Below, piece by piece: positions 54,704-63,684 of a stretch of DNA of 64,000 nucleotides; the stretch's first letter is position 1, and every line of letters begins with the position of its first letter. This DNA comes from Martelella alba (GTDB lineage Bacteria; Pseudomonadota; Alphaproteobacteria; Rhizobiales; Rhizobiaceae). The stretch spans positions 124,001 to 188,000 of the forward strand of contig NZ_VHLG01000012.1 in NCBI RefSeq assembly GCF_006516955.1. Reading direction: 5' to 3'. The translations under genes were made by a program, and so were the position numbers. The notes beneath the pieces were generated by a model that ran no database searches, had not been told where the DNA came from, and saw nothing but the letters and a program-made list of their open reading frames with translations.

Positions 54704-55612
54704 TCAATGGCGGGTGGTGGGGAGACGTGATCCGGAGAGCGCGCGCTCTTCGAGGATGGCATGGCGGTAGCGGAACAGCTTGGCGGGTCTGCCGCCGGTT
54801 TCAGCTGTCACAGCGCCGGTTTCCTCGATCAGTGCCTGCTGATCGATCTGGCGGCGGAAATTGGGCTTGTGCAGCCTGAGCCCCGCCAGCGCTTCGACGG
54901 CGCGCTGCAATTGCAAAAGCGTGAATTGCTCCGGCATCAGCTCGAAGACGACGGGGCGGTATTTGATCTTGGCGCGCAGCCTGGCAATGCCGGTCGCAAG
55001 AATGCGCCGGTGATCGGCGGCCATCGGCTTGCCGAACCAGAAGGCCGGTGCTGACCCGGCCTCGGCCACCAGCTTGGCCTCATACATCAGCTCATAGCGC
55101 TGCAGCACCAGATCCTCATTCCATGCGGCGCCGTTGAGGCCGAAGGCAAAATCGAGACGATGGCGGCGATAATCGCGGCCGGGCCGCTCGCTCTCGGCCC
55201 ATTGGCGAAGCATGTCGACGATGTTTTCGAGGATGTCCGGGCGTCCGCCGCGCAGATCCTCCCAGGGAAAATAGCTGTACCAGTCCTTCCACAATGGCCG
55301 GCCGCCGCCGGGCGGGGCCTGCTCGCGCACCAGTCCGAGATAGGAGATTGAAATGATGTGCCGGTCATCGTCGCTGCGCGCGCCGCCGCGATCGCGATCG
55401 GCAAAGGTGTAAAGCTGCTCAAGATAGCCGACCGGATGGCCGGTCTGGTCCTCGACCCAGTCGCGAAGGCCGGCCTGAAGGCTGCGATGGCCGGAGATAA
55501 ACGGGCCGGAGGGCAATTTCACGCCGGCCTCCACCGTCATCACACGCGGTGCATCCTCTGTCACGGCGGCAAGCACAGCAATCAGTTCGGCATGGGCGTT
55601 GGCATCGGTCAC
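54704..55612 (-). CDS. nadQ: NAD biosynthesis repressor NadQ (COG4111 type)
   Basis: The 302-residue protein matches the alphaproteobacterial NadQ/COG4111 group: a Nudix-like N-terminal region (FISGHRSLQAGLRDWVEDQTGHPVGYLEQLYTFADRDR) and a C-terminal winged-helix part (FELMPEQFTLLQLQRAVEALAGLRLHKPNFRR). In this group the protein represses nadABC in response to NAD status. The catalytic Nudix box is not intact, fitting a sensor role. It lies upstream of nadA in the same direction, with a pair of palindromes between. Confidence 0.85.
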   Translation of the reverse strand: MTDANAHAELIAVLAAVTEDAPRVMTVEAGVKLPSGPFISGHRSLQAGLRDWVEDQTGHPVGYLEQLYTFADRDRGGARSDDDRHIISISYLGLVREQAPPGGGRPLWKDWYSYFPWEDLRGGRPDILENIVDMLRQWAESERPGRDYRRHRLDFAFGLNGAAWNEDLVLQRYELMYEAKLVAEAGSAPAFWFGKPMAADHRRILATGIARLRAKIKYRPVVFELMPEQFTLLQLQRAVEALAGLRLHKPNFRRQIDQQALIEETGAVTAETGGRPAKLFRYRHAILEERALSGSRLPTTRH

Positions 55613-55759
55613 GGGCGGCTTGTCCTCAATTCTCCATCAATGGCGGTAGCACGGATGGGCTGTCGCGCCAATGACGACCGATAAAAGGATGAGGCTGTTA
55701 CAGACATGTCATGCGTGACGCGTAGAGAGCGGAAATCCGATTTAACCAAAGACATTGCC

Positions 55760-56581
55760 ATGCTCCGCCTTTTCACTGCCCTTTTCATTTCGCTTTTCCT
55801 TGGCTTTCCGGCTCTTGCCGTAACGCCGCTTGATCACGCTCATGCCCATAATGACTATTGGCACGAACGCCCGCTTTTCGATGCGCTGGATCATGGTTTC
55901 ATGAGTATCGAGGCCGATATCATGCTGCGCGACGGCAGGCTTCTGGTCGGCCATACGGCCTCGGAACTCAGCGATGAGCGCACTCTGCAGGCGCTCTATC
56001 TTGATCCGCTTCAGGCTCTGATCCGCGATCAGGGCGGCAAGGTCTATCCCGGTCAGGATCAGCCGCTGATCCTGCTGGTCGATCTGAAGCAGGATGGACC
56101 GGATACCTATCGGGCGCTCGAAAAACTGCTGCCCGCCTATGCCGATATGCTGACAAGCTATCGCGATGGCGTGGTCACGCCCGGTGCCGTCACGCTGGTG
56201 CTGACCGGATCGTCCGCTTGGCAGGTGCTGCGCATGGAAAAGGAGCGCTACGCCTTCACCGATGCCAGCTATGTCGAGCTGAACCTCAACATGCCACCCG
56301 AGGCCATGGTGATGCTGAGCCAGAAATGGACGCAGATTACCCACTGGAAGGGCGAGGGGCCGCTGAACGAGAACGAGGACCGCTTCATCCGCAAGATCAT
56401 CGCCAAGGGCCATGAACGCGGTGCCAAAGTGCGTTTCTATGCCACGCCGGATGAGCCGGGGCCGGGGCGCGATGCGGTCTGGACCTATCTTCTCGACGCT
56501 GGTGTCGATCTCATCAATACCGATGATCTTGACGGGCTTTCCGACTTCTTTGCCGCGCGTGCAGCCTCAGCCGAAAAATAA
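55760..56581 (+). CDS. Exported phosphodiesterase-like protein (PLC/GDPD-like barrel, AIM6-like)
   Basis: The 273-residue precursor has a signal peptide (MLRLFTALFISLFLGFPALA) followed by HAHNDYWHERPLFDALDHGFMSIEADIML, the opening pattern of glycerophosphodiester phosphodiesterase/PLC-like TIM barrels with catalytic-type His, Asn and Glu. Later parts are RFYATPDEPGPGRDAVW and INTDDLDGLSDFF. The AIM6-like group has this form; its substrate is unknown. The end overlaps the convergent Nudix gene by 15 bases. I chose the ATG at 55760 because the signal peptide begins there. Confidence 0.78.
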   Translation: MLRLFTALFISLFLGFPALAVTPLDHAHAHNDYWHERPLFDALDHGFMSIEADIMLRDGRLLVGHTASELSDERTLQALYLDPLQALIRDQGGKVYPGQDQPLILLVDLKQDGPDTYRALEKLLPAYADMLTSYRDGVVTPGAVTLVLTGSSAWQVLRMEKERYAFTDASYVELNLNMPPEAMVMLSQKWTQITHWKGEGPLNENEDRFIRKIIAKGHERGAKVRFYATPDEPGPGRDAVWTYLLDAGVDLINTDDLDGLSDFFAARAASAEK

Positions 56582-57085
56582 CGGCAGGCGCGGGCGGATG
56601 CGCTCATCCACCGCATCAATAGACGTAACGGGAAACCATTCGGCCGCCTTCACCTCCGCCAGATCGGGGGTGAGGGTGCCGGACAGCCGGGCAGCGAAGC
56701 GGATATCGAGGTGATAATGCTCTGGCTCCTGCTTCTTGGGATTTTCGGCAATCCGGTGGAGATCGATGCTGATCGGCGTGGCGTCGGGCTTGAGTTCGGC
56801 CATCAGCCCGGTTTCCTCGCGGGTCTCGCGAAAGGCGGCACCCGTCAGGCTCTCGCCGGGTTCCAGGTGCCCGCCTGGCTGAAACCAGCGGCCGATGATC
56901 TTGTGATGGATCAGCAGCACGGCCGAAAGATCATCCGAAAACCCGAACAGCGAGGCGGTGACATGGACCGGAAAGGTCGAGCGCGCCGTATAGTCCCGGT
57001 CCTGCGCCACGAAATCGGCATAACGCGTCCAAAACCGGGCATCATAGGCGGCGATCACCTCTCGGATATGGTCGTTTTGCTCCAC
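56567..57085 (-). CDS. Nudix hydrolase
   Basis: The 172-residue protein has a complete Nudix box GHLEPGESLTGAAFRETREETGL (G-x5-E-x7-REUxEExGU), so a metal-dependent pyrophosphatase is expected. The substrate cannot be read. The start is GTG at 57085 (VEQNDHIREVIAAYD), after GAGGAGACAGGC; no ATG is well placed. A terminator stands between it and the GH3 gene upstream. Confidence 0.85.
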   Translation of the reverse strand: MEQNDHIREVIAAYDARFWTRYADFVAQDRDYTARSTFPVHVTASLFGFSDDLSAVLLIHHKIIGRWFQPGGHLEPGESLTGAAFRETREETGLMAELKPDATPISIDLHRIAENPKKQEPEHYHLDIRFAARLSGTLTPDLAEVKAAEWFPVTSIDAVDERIRPRLPLFFG

Positions 57086-57146
57086 GCTGCCTGTCTCCTC
57101 GTTTGCCGGGCGAGTTTCAGCGTCTTGCGGCGTTGAAATCAAGTCC

Positions 57147-57183
57147 AAAAAATCCGCCCGTCCGGGGAGGGCCGGACGGGCGG
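57147..57183 (-). terminator. Intrinsic terminator after the GH3 gene
   Basis: CCGCCCGTCCGG (57154-57165) pairs perfectly with CCGGACGGGCGG (57172-57183). On the minus strand the stem is followed by TTTTTT. It ends the GH3 transcript. Confidence 0.85.
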
Positions 57184-57245
57184 TCAGTGACACCCGGACA
57201 TGGGAGGGAGGAGAACCGGGTGCAATCTCTTGCCTGACGGTACAG

Positions 57246-59726
57246 TCAGGGCTTTTCGATCCAGTCGTTTTCAAGCGTCAGCGTCAGCCGGGCGCGTATA
57301 TCCGTGGCACTGGCGGCTATGATGATTTCATAGTCGCCTGCATCGGCTCTGAAGGCGTGATCTTCAGCGCAGAAATAGGCGAGATCACGCGGCGACAGCG
57401 ACAGGTTTGCCGTGCGAGTCTCACCGGGATCAAGCGTCAGACGGGCAAAGGCCTTCAGCTCCTTTATCGGCCGTTCGGCTTGCGGATTGTTCTCGCCGAT
57501 ATAAAGCTGCACGACGTCTGAGCCGCGCCGCGCGCCGGTATTGGTCACGTCAATCTCGATGCTCACGCCATCCTCGTCGATTGTCGCGGCTGAAAGTGAC
57601 GGTTTGCCCCAACGGAATTCGGTATAGGAAAGCCCGAAGCCAAAGGGAAAGGCCGGATCTATCCCCGCGCGGTCGAAATGGCGGTAGCCGACGAAAATGC
57701 CTTCGCGATATTCCACATGTCCGTCGCGGCCGGGATAGCCGAGCGTGTCATTGCCGAAGGCGGAGACATCGTGGAGACGGGACGGAAAGGTCTGCGGCAA
57801 CCGGCCGCCGGGCTCTGCCGCGCCAAACAGCAGATCGGCTGCGGCGTGGCCCAGCTCCTGGCCCGGATACCACATCTCGATCACGGCACGGACGCGCGAC
57901 AGCCAGGGCATTTCCACCGGACCGCCGGTCTGAAGCACCACGATCGTATCAGGATTTTCGGCTGCAACGCGCGCGATCAGTTCATCCTGACGGCCGGGAA
58001 GCTGCATATCCGGCAGGTCGAGGCCTTCCGTATCCCATTCGCCTTGCCGCCCGACAAACAGCACGGCGATATCGGCTGCCTTGGCGGCCTCCACGGCAGC
58101 ATCAATCTCGGTCTCGCCCAGCACATATTCAATGCCGAAGCGCATGGCACGAATATTGATGCCTTCTTCCTTCTCGTCGACCGGACGGTATTCGGCGGTG
58201 ATTTCATAGCGCCGCCCGGCCAGAAGCTCGACCTTTGCGCGGCGCTCGTCATTGCCGGTGCCGAAATAATTATTGCCGCGCTTCCAGCCCGTTTCGCCAT
58301 CAATCACCTTCTCCCCGTCAAGGAAGAGATTGGCAAGACCGGCATTGGTGAGGCCCAGCTCGTAAAGCCCGGTTTTTTCCGCGACAAAGCTGCCGGTGAT
58401 GCGCACCGAAAAATCGTCGAGATCGATTTCCTTGTTCGGCATGTCGAACCAGAAAAAGTCACTCGCCTCCGCCGTGGTGACGTGAACTGGCGCGCCGGCC
58501 AGTTCGGTGCCCTGATAAAAGGCGACGGCAAGCGGCGTCTCCATCAGGCTTGCCAGCCGGTTGTTGGAGCAGCCGATTGCGGTCAGTACGGCATCATCGC
58601 CCAGGAGCGCCTTCAGCCCCTCCGCCGGACTGATGCGGTAATGGGCGTTGATCTGCGCGCTACCGCCGCCCATGATGCGGGCAACTGTTGCATTGGGGCC
58701 GATCGCGGCGATTTTCCGCACTCCGTTCTGTGTCAGCGGTAAAATGCCGTCATTCTTCAAAAGCACGCTGCCATCAGCGGCGAGTTTACGGATCAGGGCG
58801 CGGATTTCTGGTGTGTCGAGCGACGTTTCCGCCGGAATTTCGGGATCATCGAACGCGCCGACCCGCTCGATCAGCCTCAGCATGCGGGTCGCCGATGCCG
58901 CAACAAAATCGGCATCGAGCGCACCGCTTCTGACAGCGTCGACAAGCTTTTCGCCGCGGTCGCGCGTCGGGCCCGGCATTTCAAGGTCAAGCCCGGCCTT
59001 CACCGTGGCGATGGTGGAATGGGAGCCGAACCAGTCGGACATGACGATGCCGTCATAGCCCCATTCCTCACGCAACACCGTGGTCAAAAGCCAGCCGTTT
59101 TCGCTCGTATAGGTGCCGTTCAGCCGGTTATAGGAGGACATCACCGCCCAGACACCAGCCTTTTTCACCGCGGCCTCAAAGGGGGGCAGATAGATTTCGC
59201 GCAGCGTCCGTTCGTCAATGTCGGAGGAGATTGTCTGGCGCTGATATTCGGAATCATTGCCGACGAAATGCTTGATCGTCGCGGCAACACCATTGTCCTG
59301 CAGGCCGGCAATGTAGCCGACGGCAAGACCGGCCGTCAGTGCCGGATCTTCCGAATAGCATTCGAAATTGCGCCCGTTGAGACCTGAACGGTGGATGTTG
59401 ACGGTCGGTGCCAGAAGCACGGCAGCCCCTTTCGAGCGGGCCTCCTTCGCCAGCGCCGCGCCCATCGCATAGGCTGCATCCGGGCTCCAGGAGGCGCCAA
59501 GCGCGATGGCACAGGGAAAGCAGCTTGCCTTGACGCCGCCAACCAGAGAACCACCGCCGCGCGCGCCATTGGGGCCATCGGAAACCTTGATTTTGGGGAC
59601 GCCAAGCCGTGTCACGGCATTGGTGGTCCAGGAATCCGCACCGGAAAGCAGCGACACCTGCTCCTCAAGCGTCATGTCCTTCACCAGTGCTTCAATGGCG
59701 CGATTTGGTGCTACGGCATTGTCCAT
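57246..59726 (-). CDS. Beta-glucosidase, glycoside hydrolase family 3 with PA14 domain
   Basis: The 826-residue protein has an N-terminal GH3 barrel with KHFVGNDSEYQRQT and nucleophile motif VMSDWFGSHST, a second alpha/beta domain with GRQGEWDTEGLDLPDM, an inserted PA14-like domain of about 150 residues (FFWFDMPNKEIDLDDFSVRI), and a fibronectin-like end. It has no signal peptide, so it probably acts on imported beta-glucosides. I chose the ATG at 59726 because GGAGG precedes it. It is divergent from a TetR-type regulator. Confidence 0.93.
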   Translation of the reverse strand: MDNAVAPNRAIEALVKDMTLEEQVSLLSGADSWTTNAVTRLGVPKIKVSDGPNGARGGGSLVGGVKASCFPCAIALGASWSPDAAYAMGAALAKEARSKGAAVLLAPTVNIHRSGLNGRNFECYSEDPALTAGLAVGYIAGLQDNGVAATIKHFVGNDSEYQRQTISSDIDERTLREIYLPPFEAAVKKAGVWAVMSSYNRLNGTYTSENGWLLTTVLREEWGYDGIVMSDWFGSHSTIATVKAGLDLEMPGPTRDRGEKLVDAVRSGALDADFVAASATRMLRLIERVGAFDDPEIPAETSLDTPEIRALIRKLAADGSVLLKNDGILPLTQNGVRKIAAIGPNATVARIMGGGSAQINAHYRISPAEGLKALLGDDAVLTAIGCSNNRLASLMETPLAVAFYQGTELAGAPVHVTTAEASDFFWFDMPNKEIDLDDFSVRITGSFVAEKTGLYELGLTNAGLANLFLDGEKVIDGETGWKRGNNYFGTGNDERRAKVELLAGRRYEITAEYRPVDEKEEGINIRAMRFGIEYVLGETEIDAAVEAAKAADIAVLFVGRQGEWDTEGLDLPDMQLPGRQDELIARVAAENPDTIVVLQTGGPVEMPWLSRVRAVIEMWYPGQELGHAAADLLFGAAEPGGRLPQTFPSRLHDVSAFGNDTLGYPGRDGHVEYREGIFVGYRHFDRAGIDPAFPFGFGLSYTEFRWGKPSLSAATIDEDGVSIEIDVTNTGARRGSDVVQLYIGENNPQAERPIKELKAFARLTLDPGETRTANLSLSPRDLAYFCAEDHAFRADAGDYEIIIAASATDIRARLTLTLENDWIEKP

Positions 59727-59858
59727 GGGGGTCCTCCGGCTTTTCTTCCACATAAAGATAGTATGATTGCGAGAAAAAGCTACCAAGCAGTAGGTAAATT
59801 ATTCATGATTGTGCTGTCATCGCTTTTGCAGAAGAAAGAGGCGAGCAGAGGAGTGCTG
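59727..59858. promoter_or_regulatory. Divergent promoter region between GH3 gene and TetR gene
   Basis: This 132-bp gap contains TACC (59781-59784)-N8-GGTA (59793-59796), with an overlapping CTAC-N6-GTAG. It could be the operator of the adjacent TetR-type protein. Confidence 0.4.
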
Positions 59859-60512
59859 ATGGGAAAGCTGGATATGGGTGGCGGGACACAACTCAAAAGC
59901 AGGGGCGAGACGGTGCGCAAACGCTCGGCAAAGGGTGAGAAGCGGCGCGCCGAGATCGTGGCTGCTGCGGTCGAGATCTTCTCGCGTGAAGGCTATCGCG
60001 GTGCTTCGATTGCCTCTGTGGCGGCGCAGGTCGGCCTTACCCTTCCGGGTCTTTTGCATTATTTTCCCAGTAAGGTTGATCTGCTGTTGGAGGTGCTGGC
60101 CTGGCGTGACCGCCAGTCGGAGCGCAGTTTCGATCCTGATGTGGTTCACTGGCAGGCGCTGCTTGATCAACTGCTCGCCGCCAATCGCGCCAATGCCGGT
60201 ATTCCCGACATGATCCGTGTGTTTTCGGTGCTAAATGCCGAGGGGCTCAGCGAAGATCACCCCGCCCATGACTGGTTTCGCGGCCGTTTCGACCGGATCA
60301 CCCGGATGATGGCGGGTGCCTTTGCCCGCGGCATCGAAGCAGGCGAGGTGCGCCCCGACTGCGATCCTGAAGGCCTTGCCGTGGAAATTGTCGCGGTGAT
60401 GGACGGGCTGCAGGTCGCCTGGCTCAGGGCGCCGGAAAAGGTCGATCTCGTCCAGCGTTTCGAGGCCTATGTCGCCCGGCTTAAAGCCTCGATCGCGGTG
60501 ACGGCAGTCTGA
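59859..60512 (+). CDS. TetR/AcrR-family transcriptional regulator
   Basis: The 217-residue protein has an N-terminal TetR helix-turn-helix (EIVAAAVEIFSREGYRGASIASVAAQVGLTLPGLLHYFPSK, residues about 33-70) and a C-terminal ligand-binding region ending VQRFEAYVARLKA. The opening is preceded by a basic tail. Divergent from the GH3 gene, which it may control. ATG 59859 follows GAGGAG at 7 bases; upstream in-frame starts lack a ribosome site. The ligand is unknown. Confidence 0.88.
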   Translation: MGKLDMGGGTQLKSRGETVRKRSAKGEKRRAEIVAAAVEIFSREGYRGASIASVAAQVGLTLPGLLHYFPSKVDLLLEVLAWRDRQSERSFDPDVVHWQALLDQLLAANRANAGIPDMIRVFSVLNAEGLSEDHPAHDWFRGRFDRITRMMAGAFARGIEAGEVRPDCDPEGLAVEIVAVMDGLQVAWLRAPEKVDLVQRFEAYVARLKASIAVTAV

Positions 60513-61008
60513 CTGTTCCACGACGATGCGCATGTCTTTCTGCAGTTATTCACGCTTTCCACATCAAGATGACAGGTATCAACCTTTGGGTTGAGCGCAA
60601 CAGACGCGAAATTGTGACAGCCTTAGCGAAATGAAAATGCGTAAAGCCGGTCATATTTTCGCGCAACGCCCGTTTCGGCTGAAAAACGCAGGTCTTTGGT
60701 GGTTGTGGCGTGATCACAATGGCCAAAATCGGGCTAAATTTGATTGCACGGTCAAAAAAAAAGACTAGTCTCCCAGCACGCAAAGCGCGTGGCGCCGGGC
60801 CCTGATTGTTGCAACGGTCCCGTCACGAAGGCGCGTTACTCTCGCACGGTGGGTCGCGCAGGGTGCGCTTCTTCTCAAAGGCTTGGTTCGGAGGAAACAT
60901 CTTGCAGATAGGCTGGTCTGCCTGATCACAGGCGTTCTTTCGGACCGTGATGAGTGGGGCCGCCCAGCTTGAAACAGCCGAGGCCCCGGTTTTTACAAGG
61001 GGAAAACC
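60513..61008 (+). promoter_or_regulatory. 496-bp leader/promoter region of dppABC
   Basis: No gene is seen. A possible promoter TTGATT-N17-GACTAG lies near 60738-60766. At 60956-60994 GGGGCC pairs with GGCCCC over 20 bases and is followed by GG and five T, only 15 bases before the dppA ATG. It is a terminator-like hairpin in the leader. Confidence 0.45.
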
Positions 61009-62607
61009 ATGAAAAATTTCAAGGCTTTGGCTTTGGCGACCACGGTATTCGTGGCGCTCAGCGGTGCTGCGAGCGCCAAGACGCTCGTCTATTGCTCGGA
61101 AGGCTCGCCAGAGGGCTTTGACCCGTCCGCCTATACCAGCGGCACGACTTTCGACGCATCCTCGCGCACGATCTTCAACCGTCTGGTCGAGTTCAAGCAT
61201 GGCAGCACGGAGACCGAACCCGGTCTTGCCACCAGCTATGACATTTCCGATGACGGACTGACCTATACGTTCCACCTGCGCCCGGGCGTCAAGTTCCAGA
61301 CCACCGATTTCTTCACGCCGACGCGTGACATGAATGCCGATGATGTCGTGTTCTCCTTTGAGCGCCAGCTCGACAAGAATAATGAATGGTATTCCTATGC
61401 ACCGGGTATTTCCTGGGAATATTTTGATGCGATGAGCTTCCCGAGCCTGATTGCGAGCGTCGAGAAGGTCGATGACATGACGGTCAAGTTCACCCTGAAC
61501 CGTCCGGAAGCACCCTTCATCGCCGATCTGGCCATGGATTTTGCCTCGATCGTGTCGAAGGAATATGCCGATCAGCTCGCCGCTGCCGGTACCAAGGAAC
61601 AGTTCAACCAGAAGCCGGTCGGCACGGGGCCGTTCCAGTTCGTTGCCTATCAGCAGGATGCGGTGATCCGCTACAAGGCATTTCCGGATTACTGGGCCGG
61701 CAAGCAGCCGATTGACGATCTCGTTTTCGCCATCACCACGGATGCCTCCGTTCGCCGTCAGAAGCTTGAAGCTGGCGAATGCCAGATCATGCCCTATCCC
61801 TCACCTGCCGATGTCGAGGCACTGAAGGGCAATGACAAGCTGAATGTCGAGGAAAGTGCCGGTCTCAACATCGGCTATCTCGCCTATAACACCACCCAGG
61901 CGCCCTTCGACAATCCGAAGGTCCGCAAGGCGCTCAACATGGCGATCGACAAGCAGGCCATCATCGATGCCGTGTTCCAGGGCACGGGCCAGGTTGCCAA
62001 GAACCCGATCCCGCCGACCATGTGGTCTTACAATGACGCGGTTCAGGATGACCCCTATGATCCCGATGCCGCCAAGAAGATGCTGGAAGATGCCGGTGTT
62101 ACCGATCTTTCGATGAAGATCTGGGCGATGCCGGTTCAGCGTCCCTATAACCCCAATGCCCGCCGCATGGCCGAGCTTCTGCAGGCCGATTTCGCCAAGG
62201 TCGGCGTCAAGGCCGAGATCGTCTCTTATGAATGGGGCGAATATCTCTCGCGTGCCGGCGAAAAGGACCATGACGGTGCGGTTCTGCTCGGCTGGACCGG
62301 TGACAACGGCGATCCGGACAACTTCCTCGCCACGCTGCTCGGCTGCGATGCCGTCGGCACCACTTCGAATGTCGCCGAATTCTGCTATCAGCCCTATGAG
62401 GATCTGATCCAGAAGGCCAAGGTTACCTCGGACATGGCCGAGCGCACCAAGCTTTACGAACAGGCGCAGGTCGTCTTCAAGGAACAGGCACCGTGGGCGA
62501 CGATTGCCCATTCCACGGTCTATATTCCGATGACCAAGTCGGTTGAAAACTTCGTCATCGATCCGCTCGGCTATCACCGTTTCGACGGTGTCGATATCGC
62601 TGATTAA
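61009..62607 (+). CDS. dppA: Dipeptide-binding periplasmic protein DppA
   Basis: DppA is the binding protein of the peptide importer. The 532-residue precursor has a signal peptide (about 23 residues, ending ASA) and a mature start KTLVYCSEGSPEGFDPSAYT like E. coli DppA, with TYTFHLRPGVKF, RPEAPFIADLAMDFASI, AMPVQRPYNPNARRMAELL and GWTGDNGDPDNFLATLLGC. These match DppA closely, so dipeptide (possibly also heme) uptake is likely. A strong hairpin follows before dppB. Confidence 0.93.
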   Translation: MKNFKALALATTVFVALSGAASAKTLVYCSEGSPEGFDPSAYTSGTTFDASSRTIFNRLVEFKHGSTETEPGLATSYDISDDGLTYTFHLRPGVKFQTTDFFTPTRDMNADDVVFSFERQLDKNNEWYSYAPGISWEYFDAMSFPSLIASVEKVDDMTVKFTLNRPEAPFIADLAMDFASIVSKEYADQLAAAGTKEQFNQKPVGTGPFQFVAYQQDAVIRYKAFPDYWAGKQPIDDLVFAITTDASVRRQKLEAGECQIMPYPSPADVEALKGNDKLNVEESAGLNIGYLAYNTTQAPFDNPKVRKALNMAIDKQAIIDAVFQGTGQVAKNPIPPTMWSYNDAVQDDPYDPDAAKKMLEDAGVTDLSMKIWAMPVQRPYNPNARRMAELLQADFAKVGVKAEIVSYEWGEYLSRAGEKDHDGAVLLGWTGDNGDPDNFLATLLGCDAVGTTSNVAEFCYQPYEDLIQKAKVTSDMAERTKLYEQAQVVFKEQAPWATIAHSTVYIPMTKSVENFVIDPLGYHRFDGVDIAD

Positions 62608-62621
62608 GGTTTCAGAGACAA

Positions 62622-62649
62622 GAAGAGGGCCGCCTGAACGGCCCTCTTC
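62622..62649 (+). other. Hairpin between dppA and dppB
   Basis: GAAGAGGGCCG (62622-62632) pairs with CGGCCCTCTTC (62639-62649), a perfect 11-bp stem with a 6-base loop and no long T run. It may protect dppA mRNA and limit dppB-downstream expression, as binding proteins are needed in excess. Confidence 0.65.
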
Positions 62650-62666
62650 CCTATCAGGGCATACCC

Positions 62667-63674
62667 ATGATCAAATTCATTCTCGGCAAGCTCCTGCTGA
62701 TTGTGCCGACCTTTATCGGCATCACCATTGTCGCCTTTGGTTTCGTTCGCGTGCTGCCGGGCGATCCGATCCTGCTGATGGCTGGCGAACATGGCATTTC
62801 ACCGGAACGCTATCAGGAACTGGTCCATCAGTTCGGCTATGACCGGCCGATCGTCATTCAATATTTCGATTATGTCTGGGGGCTTTTGCACGGCGATTTC
62901 GGCATTTCGCTGTCGACCAAGCAGCCGGTGCTGACCGAATTTCTCGCCCGCTTCCCGGCAACGGCGGAGCTTTCCATCTGCGCCATGATCCTGGCGATTG
63001 CCATCGGTCTTCCGGCTGGTGTTCTGGCGGCGGTCAAGCGCGGCTCCTGGTTCGATCAGGCGGCCATGGGGGCGGCTTTGACGGGCTATTCCATGCCGAT
63101 CTTCTGGTGGGGCCTGCTGCTGATCATCCTGTTTTCCGGTGTTTTGGGCTGGACACCGGTCTCCGGGCGTATCTCGCTTCTCTATTATTTCCCGGCCGTC
63201 ACCGGCTTCATGACGATCGATTCCCTGCTTTCGGGTCAGGCGGGCGCGTTTACCTCGGCGCTGTCGCATCTCATCTTGCCTGCGATCGTGCTTGGCACCA
63301 TTCCGCTGGCGGTGATTGCGCGGCAGACGCGCTCGGCTATGCTGGAAGTCATGGGCGAGGACTATGTCCGCACCGCCCGCGCCAAGGGCCTGTCGGGCAG
63401 CCGCGTCATCGGGGTTCATGCGCTCAGAAACGCGCTGATCCCGGTGGTCACCACGATCGGCCTCCAGGTCGGCATGCTGATGGCGGGCGCGATCCTGACG
63501 GAAACGATCTTTTCCTGGCCGGGTATCGGCAAGTGGATGATCGATTCCATTTCGCGCCGCGACTATCCCGTCGTCCAGGGCGGCCTCGTCCTGATCGCCG
63601 GTCTCGTCATGCTGGTCAACCTTGTGGTCGATCTCATGTATGGCCTTATCAATCCGCGTATTCGCCACCAATAG
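62667..63674 (+). CDS. dppB: Dipeptide ABC transporter permease DppB
   Basis: The 335-residue permease has six helices and the binding-protein-dependent transport motif EDYVRTARAKGLSGSRVIGVHALRNALIPVV. The first segment KLLLIVPTFIGITIVAFGFVRVLPGDP is typical of DppB/OppB. Starts 59 bp after dppA and is followed by dppC, 10 bp later. Confidence 0.95.
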   Translation: MIKFILGKLLLIVPTFIGITIVAFGFVRVLPGDPILLMAGEHGISPERYQELVHQFGYDRPIVIQYFDYVWGLLHGDFGISLSTKQPVLTEFLARFPATAELSICAMILAIAIGLPAGVLAAVKRGSWFDQAAMGAALTGYSMPIFWWGLLLIILFSGVLGWTPVSGRISLLYYFPAVTGFMTIDSLLSGQAGAFTSALSHLILPAIVLGTIPLAVIARQTRSAMLEVMGEDYVRTARAKGLSGSRVIGVHALRNALIPVVTTIGLQVGMLMAGAILTETIFSWPGIGKWMIDSISRRDYPVVQGGLVLIAGLVMLVNLVVDLMYGLINPRIRHQ

Positions 63675-63684
63675 GAGGACCGCC

